Positions 34,453 through 42,520 of a stretch of 64,000 nucleotides of DNA are shown here, piece after piece. The notes below the pieces were generated by a model that worked only from the letters and a program-made list of their open reading frames with translations, had not been told where the DNA came from and ran no database searches. Origin of the DNA: a bacterium. GTDB lineage: Bacteria; Sumerlaeota; Sumerlaeia; SLMS01; JAHLLQ01. Numbering within the stretch: the first letter of the stretch is position 1; every line of letters begins with the position of its first letter. Position numbers and translations under genes: made by a program. The stretch is taken from NCBI GenBank assembly GCA_020444065.1, contig JAHLLQ010000002.1:186001-250000 (forward strand), written 5' to 3'.

Positions 34453-35358
34453 ATGGCCATCCGTTTTCGCTCTCTTGCCACCTTGATTCTGGGCGGCACC
34501 TTGCTTGGCCTGCCGGCCGTCTCGAGCGCCGATCTGTTGATCGACGCCGGTCAGTACGTCGAGGATCGCGTGTGCGACTTCGCCGACATGTTCCGCCTGC
34601 GCGTTGGCGTTCCGCGCCACGGCGAAGGATACGGCGTCAAAGCCCGCGCGACATCGCTGGCTCAGATTGGGTTTGTGCATTACAACGGCCACTACTTCGG
34701 CATGGAGCGTCGCGCACTCGGTCTGAGCGAAGAGCGCCGGACGGAAGGTGGAATCTCGGTATTCTATTCCTCAGCCAACGAGATGATCCCGAACTGGGGA
34801 AACCAGTTCCTGTCCGCGAACACGCTGTGGTCCGAGATCGAAAATCGCCGCATCATGCGAAACTACGAGTATTGGGATGACGGCCGCGGTCACTTCCTGT
34901 CGGTCGGCGCCGAAGTTGCCACGCCGATTCTCGGAATCGACGTTGGTGTGTATCCCTCGGAGGCGCTGGACTTCGTCACCGGCTTCGTCTGCATCGATCC
35001 GTTCAACGACGATCAATTGATGCTCGATCGGAATCCGGATTTCATCTACACCGAGCCGACCACTCCGCCCGAGCCGGATCTTGATGCGGCGACACGCGAA
35101 GAAAAAGCCCGCGTCGACGGCTATCGCGCCAATTGGGAGAAGGCCGAGATGGAAGCATCCGGCCAGTTGGATGAGTCCGCAGAGCCCGCCGAAATCATCG
35201 AGTCTGCAGAACCAATGGATGACGAGGCGGTCGAAGCGCTTGATGCTGACGAACCGATGGATGCCGAGGCATTGGAAGAACTCGATCGCGCGGGACAGGA
35301 AGTTGAATACGAAGGCAGCGCTCCTCCCGCGGTAGACGCACCGGCCGCGGAAGAGTGA
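34453..35358 (+). CDS. Exported protein of unknown function with acidic tail
   Basis: 301 residues. Sec signal of about 26 residues (cleavage near VSSA). A compact domain (28-180) contains FRLRVGVPRHGEGYGVKARATS and GHYFGMERRALGL, which look like antiparallel beta strands, and could be an outer-membrane or periplasmic beta protein; no family is certain. The tail from residue 205 is very acidic and rich in Glu, Asp, Ala and Pro. GGAG precedes ATG 34453. Divergent from the TPR gene. Confidence 0.7.
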   Translation: MAIRFRSLATLILGGTLLGLPAVSSADLLIDAGQYVEDRVCDFADMFRLRVGVPRHGEGYGVKARATSLAQIGFVHYNGHYFGMERRALGLSEERRTEGGISVFYSSANEMIPNWGNQFLSANTLWSEIENRRIMRNYEYWDDGRGHFLSVGAEVATPILGIDVGVYPSEALDFVTGFVCIDPFNDDQLMLDRNPDFIYTEPTTPPEPDLDAATREEKARVDGYRANWEKAEMEASGQLDESAEPAEIIESAEPMDDEAVEALDADEPMDAEALEELDRAGQEVEYEGSAPPAVDAPAAEE

Positions 35359-35455
35359 AGCGAGCCTGCGCTGAGGCACATCGAATTGCGTGATCGGCCT
35401 CGTGGGACTGCGATAGCATTCCACGAGGTCTTCATCATCCACCCTCCACCGAAGA

Positions 35456-36376
35456 ATGCTCATGCCTCCGCAGATTCCGAAAATCGTCCTGATTCACGGC
35501 AACGTTGAGACGCAGGTGAACGAGTCTCGTTATGAGCTCGAACGGGTTCTGTTGCCAGCCGGCGAGGCGGACGGCGAAGTCGTCGACATTCGTCCGACGC
35601 CCAATACGTCTCTTCCGAAAATCGTCAACGAGATCATCGAGGAACTCGGAACGATCAGCCTCGTTCCAGACATGAAGCGAGTCGTGGTCGTGCATCAACT
35701 GAACGACTTTCGCAAAGGCAAGAAAGGAAGCGTTCGTCAGACGCGCAAGACGGCGGATCCGCTGGAGGAAGCGTGCGATCGCCTTGAGGATTACGTAAAA
35801 CGTGTCCTGCCCGACATGCCGAACTGGCTCGTGTTCGTGTATGTTGAGGAAGACGATTGGCGGAAGAAGGTCGAGAAAACAAGTCGCCTCTACCAGATCG
35901 TCCGGCAGCACGGAACGGTTCGTGAATTCAGCGAGAAACGCATCGATTGGCAGATCGACGATGCGTTGTTTGCGCGAGATATTCCGCAGACGATTTCTCT
36001 TCTGCGCGAATGGATGGATCGCCCTGGCAGTGTTTCGTTTCGCGTTGTAGTGACATTGAACACCTTCCTGCAATTGCTGCTTCAGGCGCGTTTGACAATG
36101 GAAGCGCAACGCGAAGGCGTGCGCGCCGAATCATTCTTCCCCGACGATATGCGCCCATCGATCAACAAGACGCCGGACTTCAAAGTTCGGAAGCTCAAAG
36201 GCCTCGCCGGGCAGATTCCGCTGGCGCGCATTCGAGCGGCATTGGGAAGACTGGATCAGATTCAGCGATCCTTCTTCCCGACCGGCGAGGAGTTGGTTGT
36301 GCATGACGCCGTCGAGCAGTTAGAAGTGATGTTGATCGAGCTGTTGAGTGATGAGCCCATGGAGGTGCGCCGGTGA
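35456..36376 (+). CDS. holA: Probable DNA polymerase III delta subunit
   Basis: 306 residues. The N-terminal IVLIHGNVETQVNESRYELER, the middle ISLVPDMKRVVVVHQL and the LFARDIPQTISLLREWM helix follow the plan of HolA, the clamp-loader subunit that opens the sliding clamp. The C-terminal LARIRAALGRLDQIQRSFFPTGEELVVHDAVEQL matches the end of the delta collar domain (A...L...D...K.G). Divergent, so some doubt remains. Its stop overlaps the next start by GTGA. Confidence 0.72.
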   Translation: MLMPPQIPKIVLIHGNVETQVNESRYELERVLLPAGEADGEVVDIRPTPNTSLPKIVNEIIEELGTISLVPDMKRVVVVHQLNDFRKGKKGSVRQTRKTADPLEEACDRLEDYVKRVLPDMPNWLVFVYVEEDDWRKKVEKTSRLYQIVRQHGTVREFSEKRIDWQIDDALFARDIPQTISLLREWMDRPGSVSFRVVVTLNTFLQLLLQARLTMEAQREGVRAESFFPDDMRPSINKTPDFKVRKLKGLAGQIPLARIRAALGRLDQIQRSFFPTGEELVVHDAVEQLEVMLIELLSDEPMEVRR

Positions 36377-37062
36377 AGTTGTCGATCATCATCCCCATCT
36401 ACAACGAGCGAGAACTGCTTCCTCGCGTCCTCGAAAAGGTTCGCGATCTCGATCTCGACAAAGAACTGATTCTCGTTGACGATTGCAGCCGCGATGGAAC
36501 GCGCGAGTACCTCGCAAAGGAAGAGCGCACAAAGCCCGACACGCGCGTCGTCTTTCACAAACGAAATCATGGAAAGGGACGCGCCATTCGCTCCGGACTG
36601 AAGCACGTCACCGGCGACATCGTTATCATCCAGGACGCCGACCTCGAATACGATCCCGCGGAGATCCCCTCAATCATCCAGCCCATTATCGACGGACGCT
36701 GCGACGTCTCCTACGGCTCGCGCTTCCTGGGCCGAATGCCGACGGGCATGCGTCTGCCGAACTATGTTGCAAACCGATTGCTCGCACTGGGCGTCGCAAT
36801 TCTCTTCGGCCAGGTCATCACTGACGAAGCGACGGCCTACAAAGCCTTCCGCACGGAGATCATCCAGGGCATCCCGCTAAAGTGTGAACGCTTCGAGTTC
36901 TGCCCCGAGATCACGGCCAAGATCCTGATGCGCGGCCAACGAATTCACGAAGTGCCTGTCACTTTTTTTGCCCGCACCTTCGAAGAAGGGAAGAAGATCG
37001 GATGGCGGGATTTCATCGAAGCTGTCACGACCCTGATTCGCTGCCGACTTCACCTGATGTAG
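36373..37062 (+). CDS. Family 2 glycosyltransferase (dolichyl-phosphate-mannose-synthase type)
   Basis: 229 residues. A single GT-A domain: LSIIIPIYNEREL, ILVDDCSRDGT, the DXD-like QDADLEYDP, and LLALGVAILFGQVITDEATAYKAFR. These enzymes move a sugar from a nucleotide sugar to a polyprenyl phosphate or glycan at the inner face of the membrane. No C-terminal transmembrane helix is present. GTG 36373 follows GGAGGTG and overlaps the holA stop. Confidence 0.88.
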   Translation: MKLSIIIPIYNERELLPRVLEKVRDLDLDKELILVDDCSRDGTREYLAKEERTKPDTRVVFHKRNHGKGRAIRSGLKHVTGDIVIIQDADLEYDPAEIPSIIQPIIDGRCDVSYGSRFLGRMPTGMRLPNYVANRLLALGVAILFGQVITDEATAYKAFRTEIIQGIPLKCERFEFCPEITAKILMRGQRIHEVPVTFFARTFEEGKKIGWRDFIEAVTTLIRCRLHLM

Positions 37063-37080
37063 TAACCGAGGAGGGAACTC

Positions 37081-37494
37081 ATGTCCGATCAATACGGAGG
37101 CGCCCCCGTGCCGCCAGCAAACGTCCCCCCTCAGAAGCCCAAGAGCCCTCCCTGGGGGATTATCATTCTGATCATCGCAATTTGCACCGTCTTCTCCTGC
37201 GTCGTGGGTGGCGGAATCATGGCGGCGATCGCGATTCCGAATTTCAAGGAGGGATATCAGCAGGGCCAGCGAAATGCCTGTCAGAGGAATCTCCTTGAGA
37301 TCGAGTTCGCCAAGCAGAGCTGGGCGGAAGACAATATGGTCGATGATTACTCCGTAGAACCTCCAATCAATGCACTGGTGGGTAGTTATCTGGACGAGAT
37401 GCCGACTTGCCCGGCTGGAGGCACATATACCGTTGGCAACCTGACCGAGTTTCCATCCTGTAGCATCCCCGGGCACGATTTCCCTGAAGAATGA
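37081..37494 (+). CDS. Pilin-like protein with proline-rich cytoplasmic N-terminus
   Basis: 137 residues. Residues 1-25 are Pro-rich; a long hydrophobic helix (26-57) contains the pilin-like GGGIMAAIAIPNFKEG, followed by a Cys-containing soluble domain (NACQRNLLEIEFAKQSWA ... LDEMPTCPAGGTYTVG ... CSIPGH) as in type IV pilin-like proteins of PVC bacteria. The classic prepilin site (Gly-Phe-Thr-Leu-Ile-Glu) is absent and the helix is doubled in length. Follows the glycosyltransferase by 18 bases with AGGAGG ahead of ATG. Confidence 0.72.
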   Translation: MSDQYGGAPVPPANVPPQKPKSPPWGIIILIIAICTVFSCVVGGGIMAAIAIPNFKEGYQQGQRNACQRNLLEIEFAKQSWAEDNMVDDYSVEPPINALVGSYLDEMPTCPAGGTYTVGNLTEFPSCSIPGHDFPEE

Positions 37495-37618
37495 GGGAGT
37501 CGCGCTCTTCTCCGTGACCCACACTGAGTGAGCGTTTCGAAGCGGATCCCCCGGAACACTCCTCGCTTCCCCTTGCGCGAAACGCGTTCTCCTGCTCCAC
37601 TTGGAGGGTTAGATACAA

Positions 37619-40513
37619 TTGCCAGAGCTTGACTGTGAGCCCAGGATGCTGCATATGCAGAAGTCTTTTGAATCCAATACTCTACGAGCCGTTTGTGGGC
37701 TGTTTGCACTGATCGCGGCGAGTATGCTTTTCACGACATCTACCGCGCGCGCTTCGATCGAATTGATCGAAGGCGCCGAGCGGGCCATCCCCGGCAAGGC
37801 ATTCACTGCCGAGCTTCGGTATGACGCGACCGATCGCCTCGCGATGATCGAGCGAAACAAGGATGCCGATTTCCTCTACTTCGAAGGCGAACGGTACGAG
37901 CGTCCCGGTCCTCGGCCCAACGCCATGGCCGAGAGCGCATTGCTGGCGACACCCGGCTACGGGGAGTTCGACGCCAGCCAGTGGCGAGTTTCCGCGCAAG
38001 TCGAGTCCTTTATCGACGGAACGCCCTCGCGTGGCGCGGATGCTTCTGCCGCGGTGACGATCAAGCCGGTCCACATGGGATCTCTCGCCGGAATTCAAGT
38101 CCTGATCGATCCCGACGCGGTCCGCGATGCCTCAGGCAATCTTCGGCGTGCACAGTCCCTCAGAGTTTCTGTCAAGGGGCCGGAAGCGGGCTACTTGAAC
38201 GTCCCGACGTTAACGGCGAAAGAGGCCGAGTCGTCCGCGCGCATCGCGAAGTCGACTTTCCTGAACGGTTCAAGTTTGCACAAATTCCCTGCCCGGTCAC
38301 CGGAGCAGGCCTACCGCTACGGACCGATTATCCCAGACCCGCCGGGGGACTATCGGATCACATACTCCGACGGCGATCGTCTGCTCCGCGTGAACGCCGG
38401 AGACATCGGTACCAGTACATCGGCGGTCGCGGAAGTCGCCCTCCACCACCATGGAAACGGCCTGAAGGTCATGGGTGTACTCGGCGATGATCTTTGGTTC
38501 TACGCACCACGCCGAGTTACGAGGTACGACAAGACAGACTCAGCCTTCGCAAGTGTGAGTACTCCAGATCGCGACCTTGCCCCGGCACGCAGCAGAGACG
38601 CGTTCCAAACGCTTACCCCTCAAGGCACGGAAGTGGAGATGGAACGAAATCGCCGCTACGACGAGAACCTCTATTACGAGCGCCTTCTCAGCACGGAGGA
38701 AGAGCGGTTCGTCTACTATCGTGCCCAGACGGGAACAACTCACACCTTGCAGCTTCTTGTTCCCGACCAGGTCACCTCAGATGCGATCGCTTTCCATTCA
38801 GAGATTTACGGGTACAACGCCAGCAGCGTGACGCCTGATCACTATGCGGACTTCGATCTTGAAGGAACTCAGACTCCGCAGATCTCATGGGAAGGCCGGA
38901 CACTTCAGATTTCCGATTTCGACCTGCAGCTGCCGAGCATCCCAGCCCCAGGTCTCTGGACTCTTGATCATGGCATTCCTGCCGGCTCGCCCTTTGCCAG
39001 CGGCATCGACTACCAGAATCTGGAGGCCATCGAACTGACGTGGACGGGTTACCCTCGCGTCGACAACGGAGAGCGTGGGCGGATCGATTTGCCTGATAGT
39101 GGTGACGGACAACCGCGCAGGATTACCATGGGCGGTTTTCCCGCAGGAAGCACCACCGATGATATCATCATTCTGGATATTACTAGCGAGCAAAGCCCAG
39201 TGCGGGTTCTCAATGCTCCCACATTCCCCGATGGCAGCGGGGGAGTAGCCGTTGAGTTCGAAGCCCCTGCTTTCTCAACCGCGTTCTACTTCGAGCACGT
39301 CGATGCAATCACATCCCCACTGGTTGTGACTCCTGCGGAAGTGATGCCGGACGATTTGCCGGGATCAGGGACGGTTCTGCGGGCAATCTACGTGCGGCCG
39401 GAGATGTTCGATGCGGCACTGCAGACACTGATCGATCATCGCGGTGCCGGCAATATCGTGGAACTCAATCCGCAGGCGGCTTACAACGCTTACAATGGTG
39501 GGCAGGAATCTCCCGAGGCTATCCGGGAGGCACTTCGCGACATCGTGCTACGTCACGAGTATCGCCTGCCGCTCGTGAACGTCTTCCTTGTCGGTCACGC
39601 CAGTCTCGATCCGCGCGACTATCTGGGGACGCAGGTCGAACCCCAGGTTCCCTGCTTCATCGAGTATGGTGTGACGACGTCTTTTGGCGTTCTGGAAAAC
39701 TCAGTCGATTTCACTTACAGTTTGCTGATCGGCGATGACGATATTCCCGACGTGATTTTGGGCCGTTGGCCGGCGAAATCCGTCGCCGACGTCAATCGCG
39801 CTGTGACACGCAATATCAGCCACGACAGCCTGCTGGAAACGCTCCGTGCACAGAATCGCCCCGGATTCTTCATGTGTGACAACGAGGATCAATTCCGGAA
39901 CGACCAGGACCTGTGGCAGGAGCGCTGGGAGCAATCCGGCTTCCCGACGATCCGCATGGACAACTACTCGACGATGACGCTGACCGATTCCCGCGCTCAG
40001 GTTGTGGCCGGTTTCACGCAGCCCGGCGGCGTGACCTATGCCCAGTACATCGGACATGGCAACCTGGACCTGTGGAGCGACCAGTTGATGTCCGTCAGCG
40101 GGCTCAACTCAATCTCCTCGGTCGACACCAGCAGCCAGTGGCCGATCGTCGGCGTCTATACCTGCCTGAACGGTTACTACGCCTACCCGGGATCGTCGAC
40201 GCTCTCGATGGCGGAGGCCTGGCTGTTCGATTCCGACTACGGCGCGGTGGCCAATGTTGCCCCATGTGGCGTGGATTACTACTTCGAGCAGCGCCTGTTT
40301 GCCCTGACCGTCATCGACATCTGGGGCCAGCCCGACTCGACGCGGCCTCGGACGATCGGTGAGACCGTGACCGCCGCGCAGATCAACTACGCAACCTGGT
40401 ATCCCTTCTTCAAGCTGACGAACCACGAATACATCCTGTTCGGCGATCCGCAGACCAACACGGCCATGGATCCGCCGATCGTATCGGGAGTCGAGGAATG
40501 GCGCCTATGGTAG
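37619..40513 (+). CDS. Secreted C25 (gingipain-family) cysteine peptidase
   Basis: 964 residues from TTG 37619 (GGAGGG 10 bases upstream); ATG 37646 or 37655 are alternatives. A Sec signal has its core at about residues 24-45 (ends TARA). Beta-rich N-terminal half; the C25 catalytic domain occupies about 600-955. The histidine-cysteine pair is His813 (YIGHGN) and Cys849 (VYTCLNG), and NVFLVGHASLDPRDY is typical. The end (YILFGDPQTN) matches the family; no T9SS sorting domain follows. Gingipain relatives cut after Arg or Lys. Its last 16 bases overlap the S26-PqqD gene, which suggests a link to the peptide cluster. Confidence 0.85.
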   Translation: MPELDCEPRMLHMQKSFESNTLRAVCGLFALIAASMLFTTSTARASIELIEGAERAIPGKAFTAELRYDATDRLAMIERNKDADFLYFEGERYERPGPRPNAMAESALLATPGYGEFDASQWRVSAQVESFIDGTPSRGADASAAVTIKPVHMGSLAGIQVLIDPDAVRDASGNLRRAQSLRVSVKGPEAGYLNVPTLTAKEAESSARIAKSTFLNGSSLHKFPARSPEQAYRYGPIIPDPPGDYRITYSDGDRLLRVNAGDIGTSTSAVAEVALHHHGNGLKVMGVLGDDLWFYAPRRVTRYDKTDSAFASVSTPDRDLAPARSRDAFQTLTPQGTEVEMERNRRYDENLYYERLLSTEEERFVYYRAQTGTTHTLQLLVPDQVTSDAIAFHSEIYGYNASSVTPDHYADFDLEGTQTPQISWEGRTLQISDFDLQLPSIPAPGLWTLDHGIPAGSPFASGIDYQNLEAIELTWTGYPRVDNGERGRIDLPDSGDGQPRRITMGGFPAGSTTDDIIILDITSEQSPVRVLNAPTFPDGSGGVAVEFEAPAFSTAFYFEHVDAITSPLVVTPAEVMPDDLPGSGTVLRAIYVRPEMFDAALQTLIDHRGAGNIVELNPQAAYNAYNGGQESPEAIREALRDIVLRHEYRLPLVNVFLVGHASLDPRDYLGTQVEPQVPCFIEYGVTTSFGVLENSVDFTYSLLIGDDDIPDVILGRWPAKSVADVNRAVTRNISHDSLLETLRAQNRPGFFMCDNEDQFRNDQDLWQERWEQSGFPTIRMDNYSTMTLTDSRAQVVAGFTQPGGVTYAQYIGHGNLDLWSDQLMSVSGLNSISSVDTSSQWPIVGVYTCLNGYYAYPGSSTLSMAEAWLFDSDYGAVANVAPCGVDYYFEQRLFALTVIDIWGQPDSTRPRTIGETVTAAQINYATWYPFFKLTNHEYILFGDPQTNTAMDPPIVSGVEEWRLW

Positions 40514-41202
40514 TGCGCCCGGTTGTTGGAGTCAGCATGACGCCCGTGCTGCGGCCCGGGCAGTGGGTGCTGGTGCGTCCTCCTGCGTCGCACCAGCACG
40601 TGCGCCGCGGTGACATCGTGGCCATGAAGACCGAAAGCGGCGAATTCGTTTTACACCGGTTTTTGCGCTCGTTGCCCGACGATCGCTTCCTTACCCGCGG
40701 CGATCACTCCGGCGTTCAGGACCAGCCGTGGCGCTGGGATCAGCTCGAAGGAGTCCTTCTCCTGGCCCGTTTTGGCCAGGATTGGCGGCGCCCCCGGCGG
40801 TCTACCGGTGTTCTGATGGCCTGGCTGAGTGGGGCCCGCCCAAGAAGGTTTTTCTCACCGATTCAGCAGTTTTTCGGAAAATTCTGTTGGCAAGCCACCC
40901 CCGTGTTGGGTTCAAATCGCGTCACGGGAATTGCTCATCCTCTCCGCGCTGATGATTCCGGGCGTTGGGAGAAGCAACAACTCGGCGAAGAATTGGCCGT
41001 GTATGACTCGAAGACGGGTTCCGTTCACGTCCTGAATCGGGTAGCCGGAATCATCTGGGAAGCAACCAGAGAAGGAAAAAGCCCGGAAGAAGTCTTAGTT
41101 CTTCTGCAGGCACAATTCCCGCAAGTGGATGGCGAGAGTCTGAAAACAGACTTGGATCGTACACTTGATGAACTGAAAACTCTCGAACTATTACCTCAAT
41201 AG
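40498..41202 (+). CDS. S26B-type signal peptidase-like domain fused to a PqqD domain
   Basis: 234 residues, no transmembrane helix. The N-terminal half has the signature of the Ser-His type S26 peptidases (archaeal and ER signal peptidase): Ser13 in VGVSMTPVLRPG, RRGDIVAM, His53 in FVLHRFL, and TRGDHSGVQD (Asp69, Asp75). The C-terminal 80 residues are a PqqD-like winged helix (YDSKTGSVHVLNRVAGIIWEA ... DLDRTLDELKTLELL), the leader-binding module of RiPP enzymes. The pairing suggests it holds and cuts the precursor encoded 32 bases downstream. It overlaps the C25 gene; GGAG lies before ATG 40498; ATG 40507 is possible. Confidence 0.78.
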   Translation: MAPMVVRPVVGVSMTPVLRPGQWVLVRPPASHQHVRRGDIVAMKTESGEFVLHRFLRSLPDDRFLTRGDHSGVQDQPWRWDQLEGVLLLARFGQDWRRPRRSTGVLMAWLSGARPRRFFSPIQQFFGKFCWQATPVLGSNRVTGIAHPLRADDSGRWEKQQLGEELAVYDSKTGSVHVLNRVAGIIWEATREGKSPEEVLVLLQAQFPQVDGESLKTDLDRTLDELKTLELLPQ

Positions 41203-41234
41203 TCGATTAACGCGCAAAATGGGAGTAAACACAA

Positions 41235-41411
41235 ATGACCGACAAGACCGACAAGAACACGGCCGCTGAAGTTCGTATCTACGAAGCGCCCCGCATTGTC
41301 AGCCACTCCGCCGAAGGCCTGCAGAAGGTCTCCTTGGCGATGAACGCCTGCACGGGCTTCTCGCGTTCGCGTGACGACGACGGCGACGACAAGTCGACGA
41401 CCACGTACTAA
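41235..41411 (+). CDS. Candidate RiPP precursor peptide (58 aa)
   Basis: A 58-codon ORF with GGGAG 8 bases upstream of ATG 41235. The peptide has a leader-like N-terminal half (EVRIYEAPRIVSHSAEGLQ) and a core-like end: ACTGFSRSR (single Cys39), then DDDGDD and KSTTTY. The Tyr-x2-Pro and His-Ser-x-Glu-x-Leu pattern resembles leaders recognised by PqqD domains. Its TAA shares a base with the ATG of the kinase-like gene (TAATG). Flanking PqqD, S26-like and radical SAM genes support the role. Which residues are changed is unknown. Confidence 0.72.
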   Translation: MTDKTDKNTAAEVRIYEAPRIVSHSAEGLQKVSLAMNACTGFSRSRDDDGDDKSTTTY

Positions 41412-42520
41412 TGCCGTCACTTCGCTTCCAGGCTTCGGGCCTGGGGGTGTGCATCGAAGCCGCCCCGGCGGTCCTCGAAACCCTGGAAGCGATCTACCGG
41501 CTGTTCCCTTCATCGGCTCAAGATGATGTCTTCATCCACATCTCGTGGAAAGACCTCACAGCCAAATGGAACACCGGTGACCGCCGCAGCGGGATTGTTC
41601 GAGTAATCGATCCCGCCTTTCGGCCACAAATAACAACGATCTTGATCGCGCGCCTGCTCGCAGAGAGCAGGCCCGATCTCTTTTTACTGCATGGCAATTC
41701 CCTTCTGACCAATGACGGAAGACCCCTCTTCCTATTGGGAGACAGCGGGGTTGGGAAGACGACCCTGACGCGCAGTCTGCTCGATGCGAATCCCGAGTGG
41801 CGGTTCCTGGCCGAAGACACGATCATGATCGATGCCCCCAACGGATGCGCTCTGCCATTCCCGCGCGCTGCTGCTCTGCGAAATGCCAGCGCCGGAGCCA
41901 CGATTTCCTGGGGGCCGATCGGTGCACCGGGGCCGGCCAAGCTGCTTGAATCGCCCGCGACTAATCGACTCGTTGCCGAGGCCCAATCGCTTGAGGGCGG
42001 AGAGTTCATCTTGCTTGAACGCGAACAAGCCGACCAAGCGGAACGAACGGAATCGAAATCCGGCGAACATCCCGAGCTCGTCTGGGCGACTTACGCGGAC
42101 GATGCCGCCGAAACCTCCATCCGCGAGGCCGGACTTCCTCTGGAAAGAATGCGCATCGCCGACGGCGTGGTGTGCATGTGCTTTGCAGAACCCCTCCTTG
42201 TGGATGCGCGGCTTCGCCTCGAGGAAATCCTCGAAGCCAGTGGCGCGGTGATCCTTCAGATTGAATCGATTCAGGAGGCAAAGGCCTGGTCGGGAGAACG
42301 CCCAGCAAGCCCGGAACTGCAGAGCCTCACCCCTTCCGAAGGGATCCACCGGATGCTCAAGCATCTTCGCCGACAGACCCTTCGTCAGACGGCGCAAGCG
42401 CCCGGCCTTGTCTTCATCCGCCTGGCGCAGGCAGTCGGCGAGTGTCGCTTTCACTTGCTCGTCCCGGGTGGGACGCCGGAAAACACACGCCAGACTTTGG
42501 AGCAGGCACTCTTCGCGTGA
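41411..42520 (+). CDS. HprK-like kinase of a RiPP-type locus
   Basis: 369 residues. It has the P-loop GDSGVGKTT (110-118) in the sequence HGNSLLTNDGRPLFLLGDSG, the arrangement of the C-terminal domain of HPr kinase/phosphorylase and of HprK-related kinases found next to PqqD-like proteins. RFLAEDTIMI holds the likely Walker B acidic pair. The HprK signature for HPr binding is not obvious, so the target is probably another protein or the precursor. Starts on the last base of the precursor stop; its stop overlaps the next GTG (GTGA). Confidence 0.8.
   Translation: MPSLRFQASGLGVCIEAAPAVLETLEAIYRLFPSSAQDDVFIHISWKDLTAKWNTGDRRSGIVRVIDPAFRPQITTILIARLLAESRPDLFLLHGNSLLTNDGRPLFLLGDSGVGKTTLTRSLLDANPEWRFLAEDTIMIDAPNGCALPFPRAAALRNASAGATISWGPIGAPGPAKLLESPATNRLVAEAQSLEGGEFILLEREQADQAERTESKSGEHPELVWATYADDAAETSIREAGLPLERMRIADGVVCMCFAEPLLVDARLRLEEILEASGAVILQIESIQEAKAWSGERPASPELQSLTPSEGIHRMLKHLRRQTLRQTAQAPGLVFIRLAQAVGECRFHLLVPGGTPENTRQTLEQALFA

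Noticed and set aside
41235-41411. Chance short ORF
   Set aside because: Ribosome-binding site, exact stop/start overlap with the next gene, leader-like sequence and PqqD neighbours make chance unlikely; kept as a precursor.
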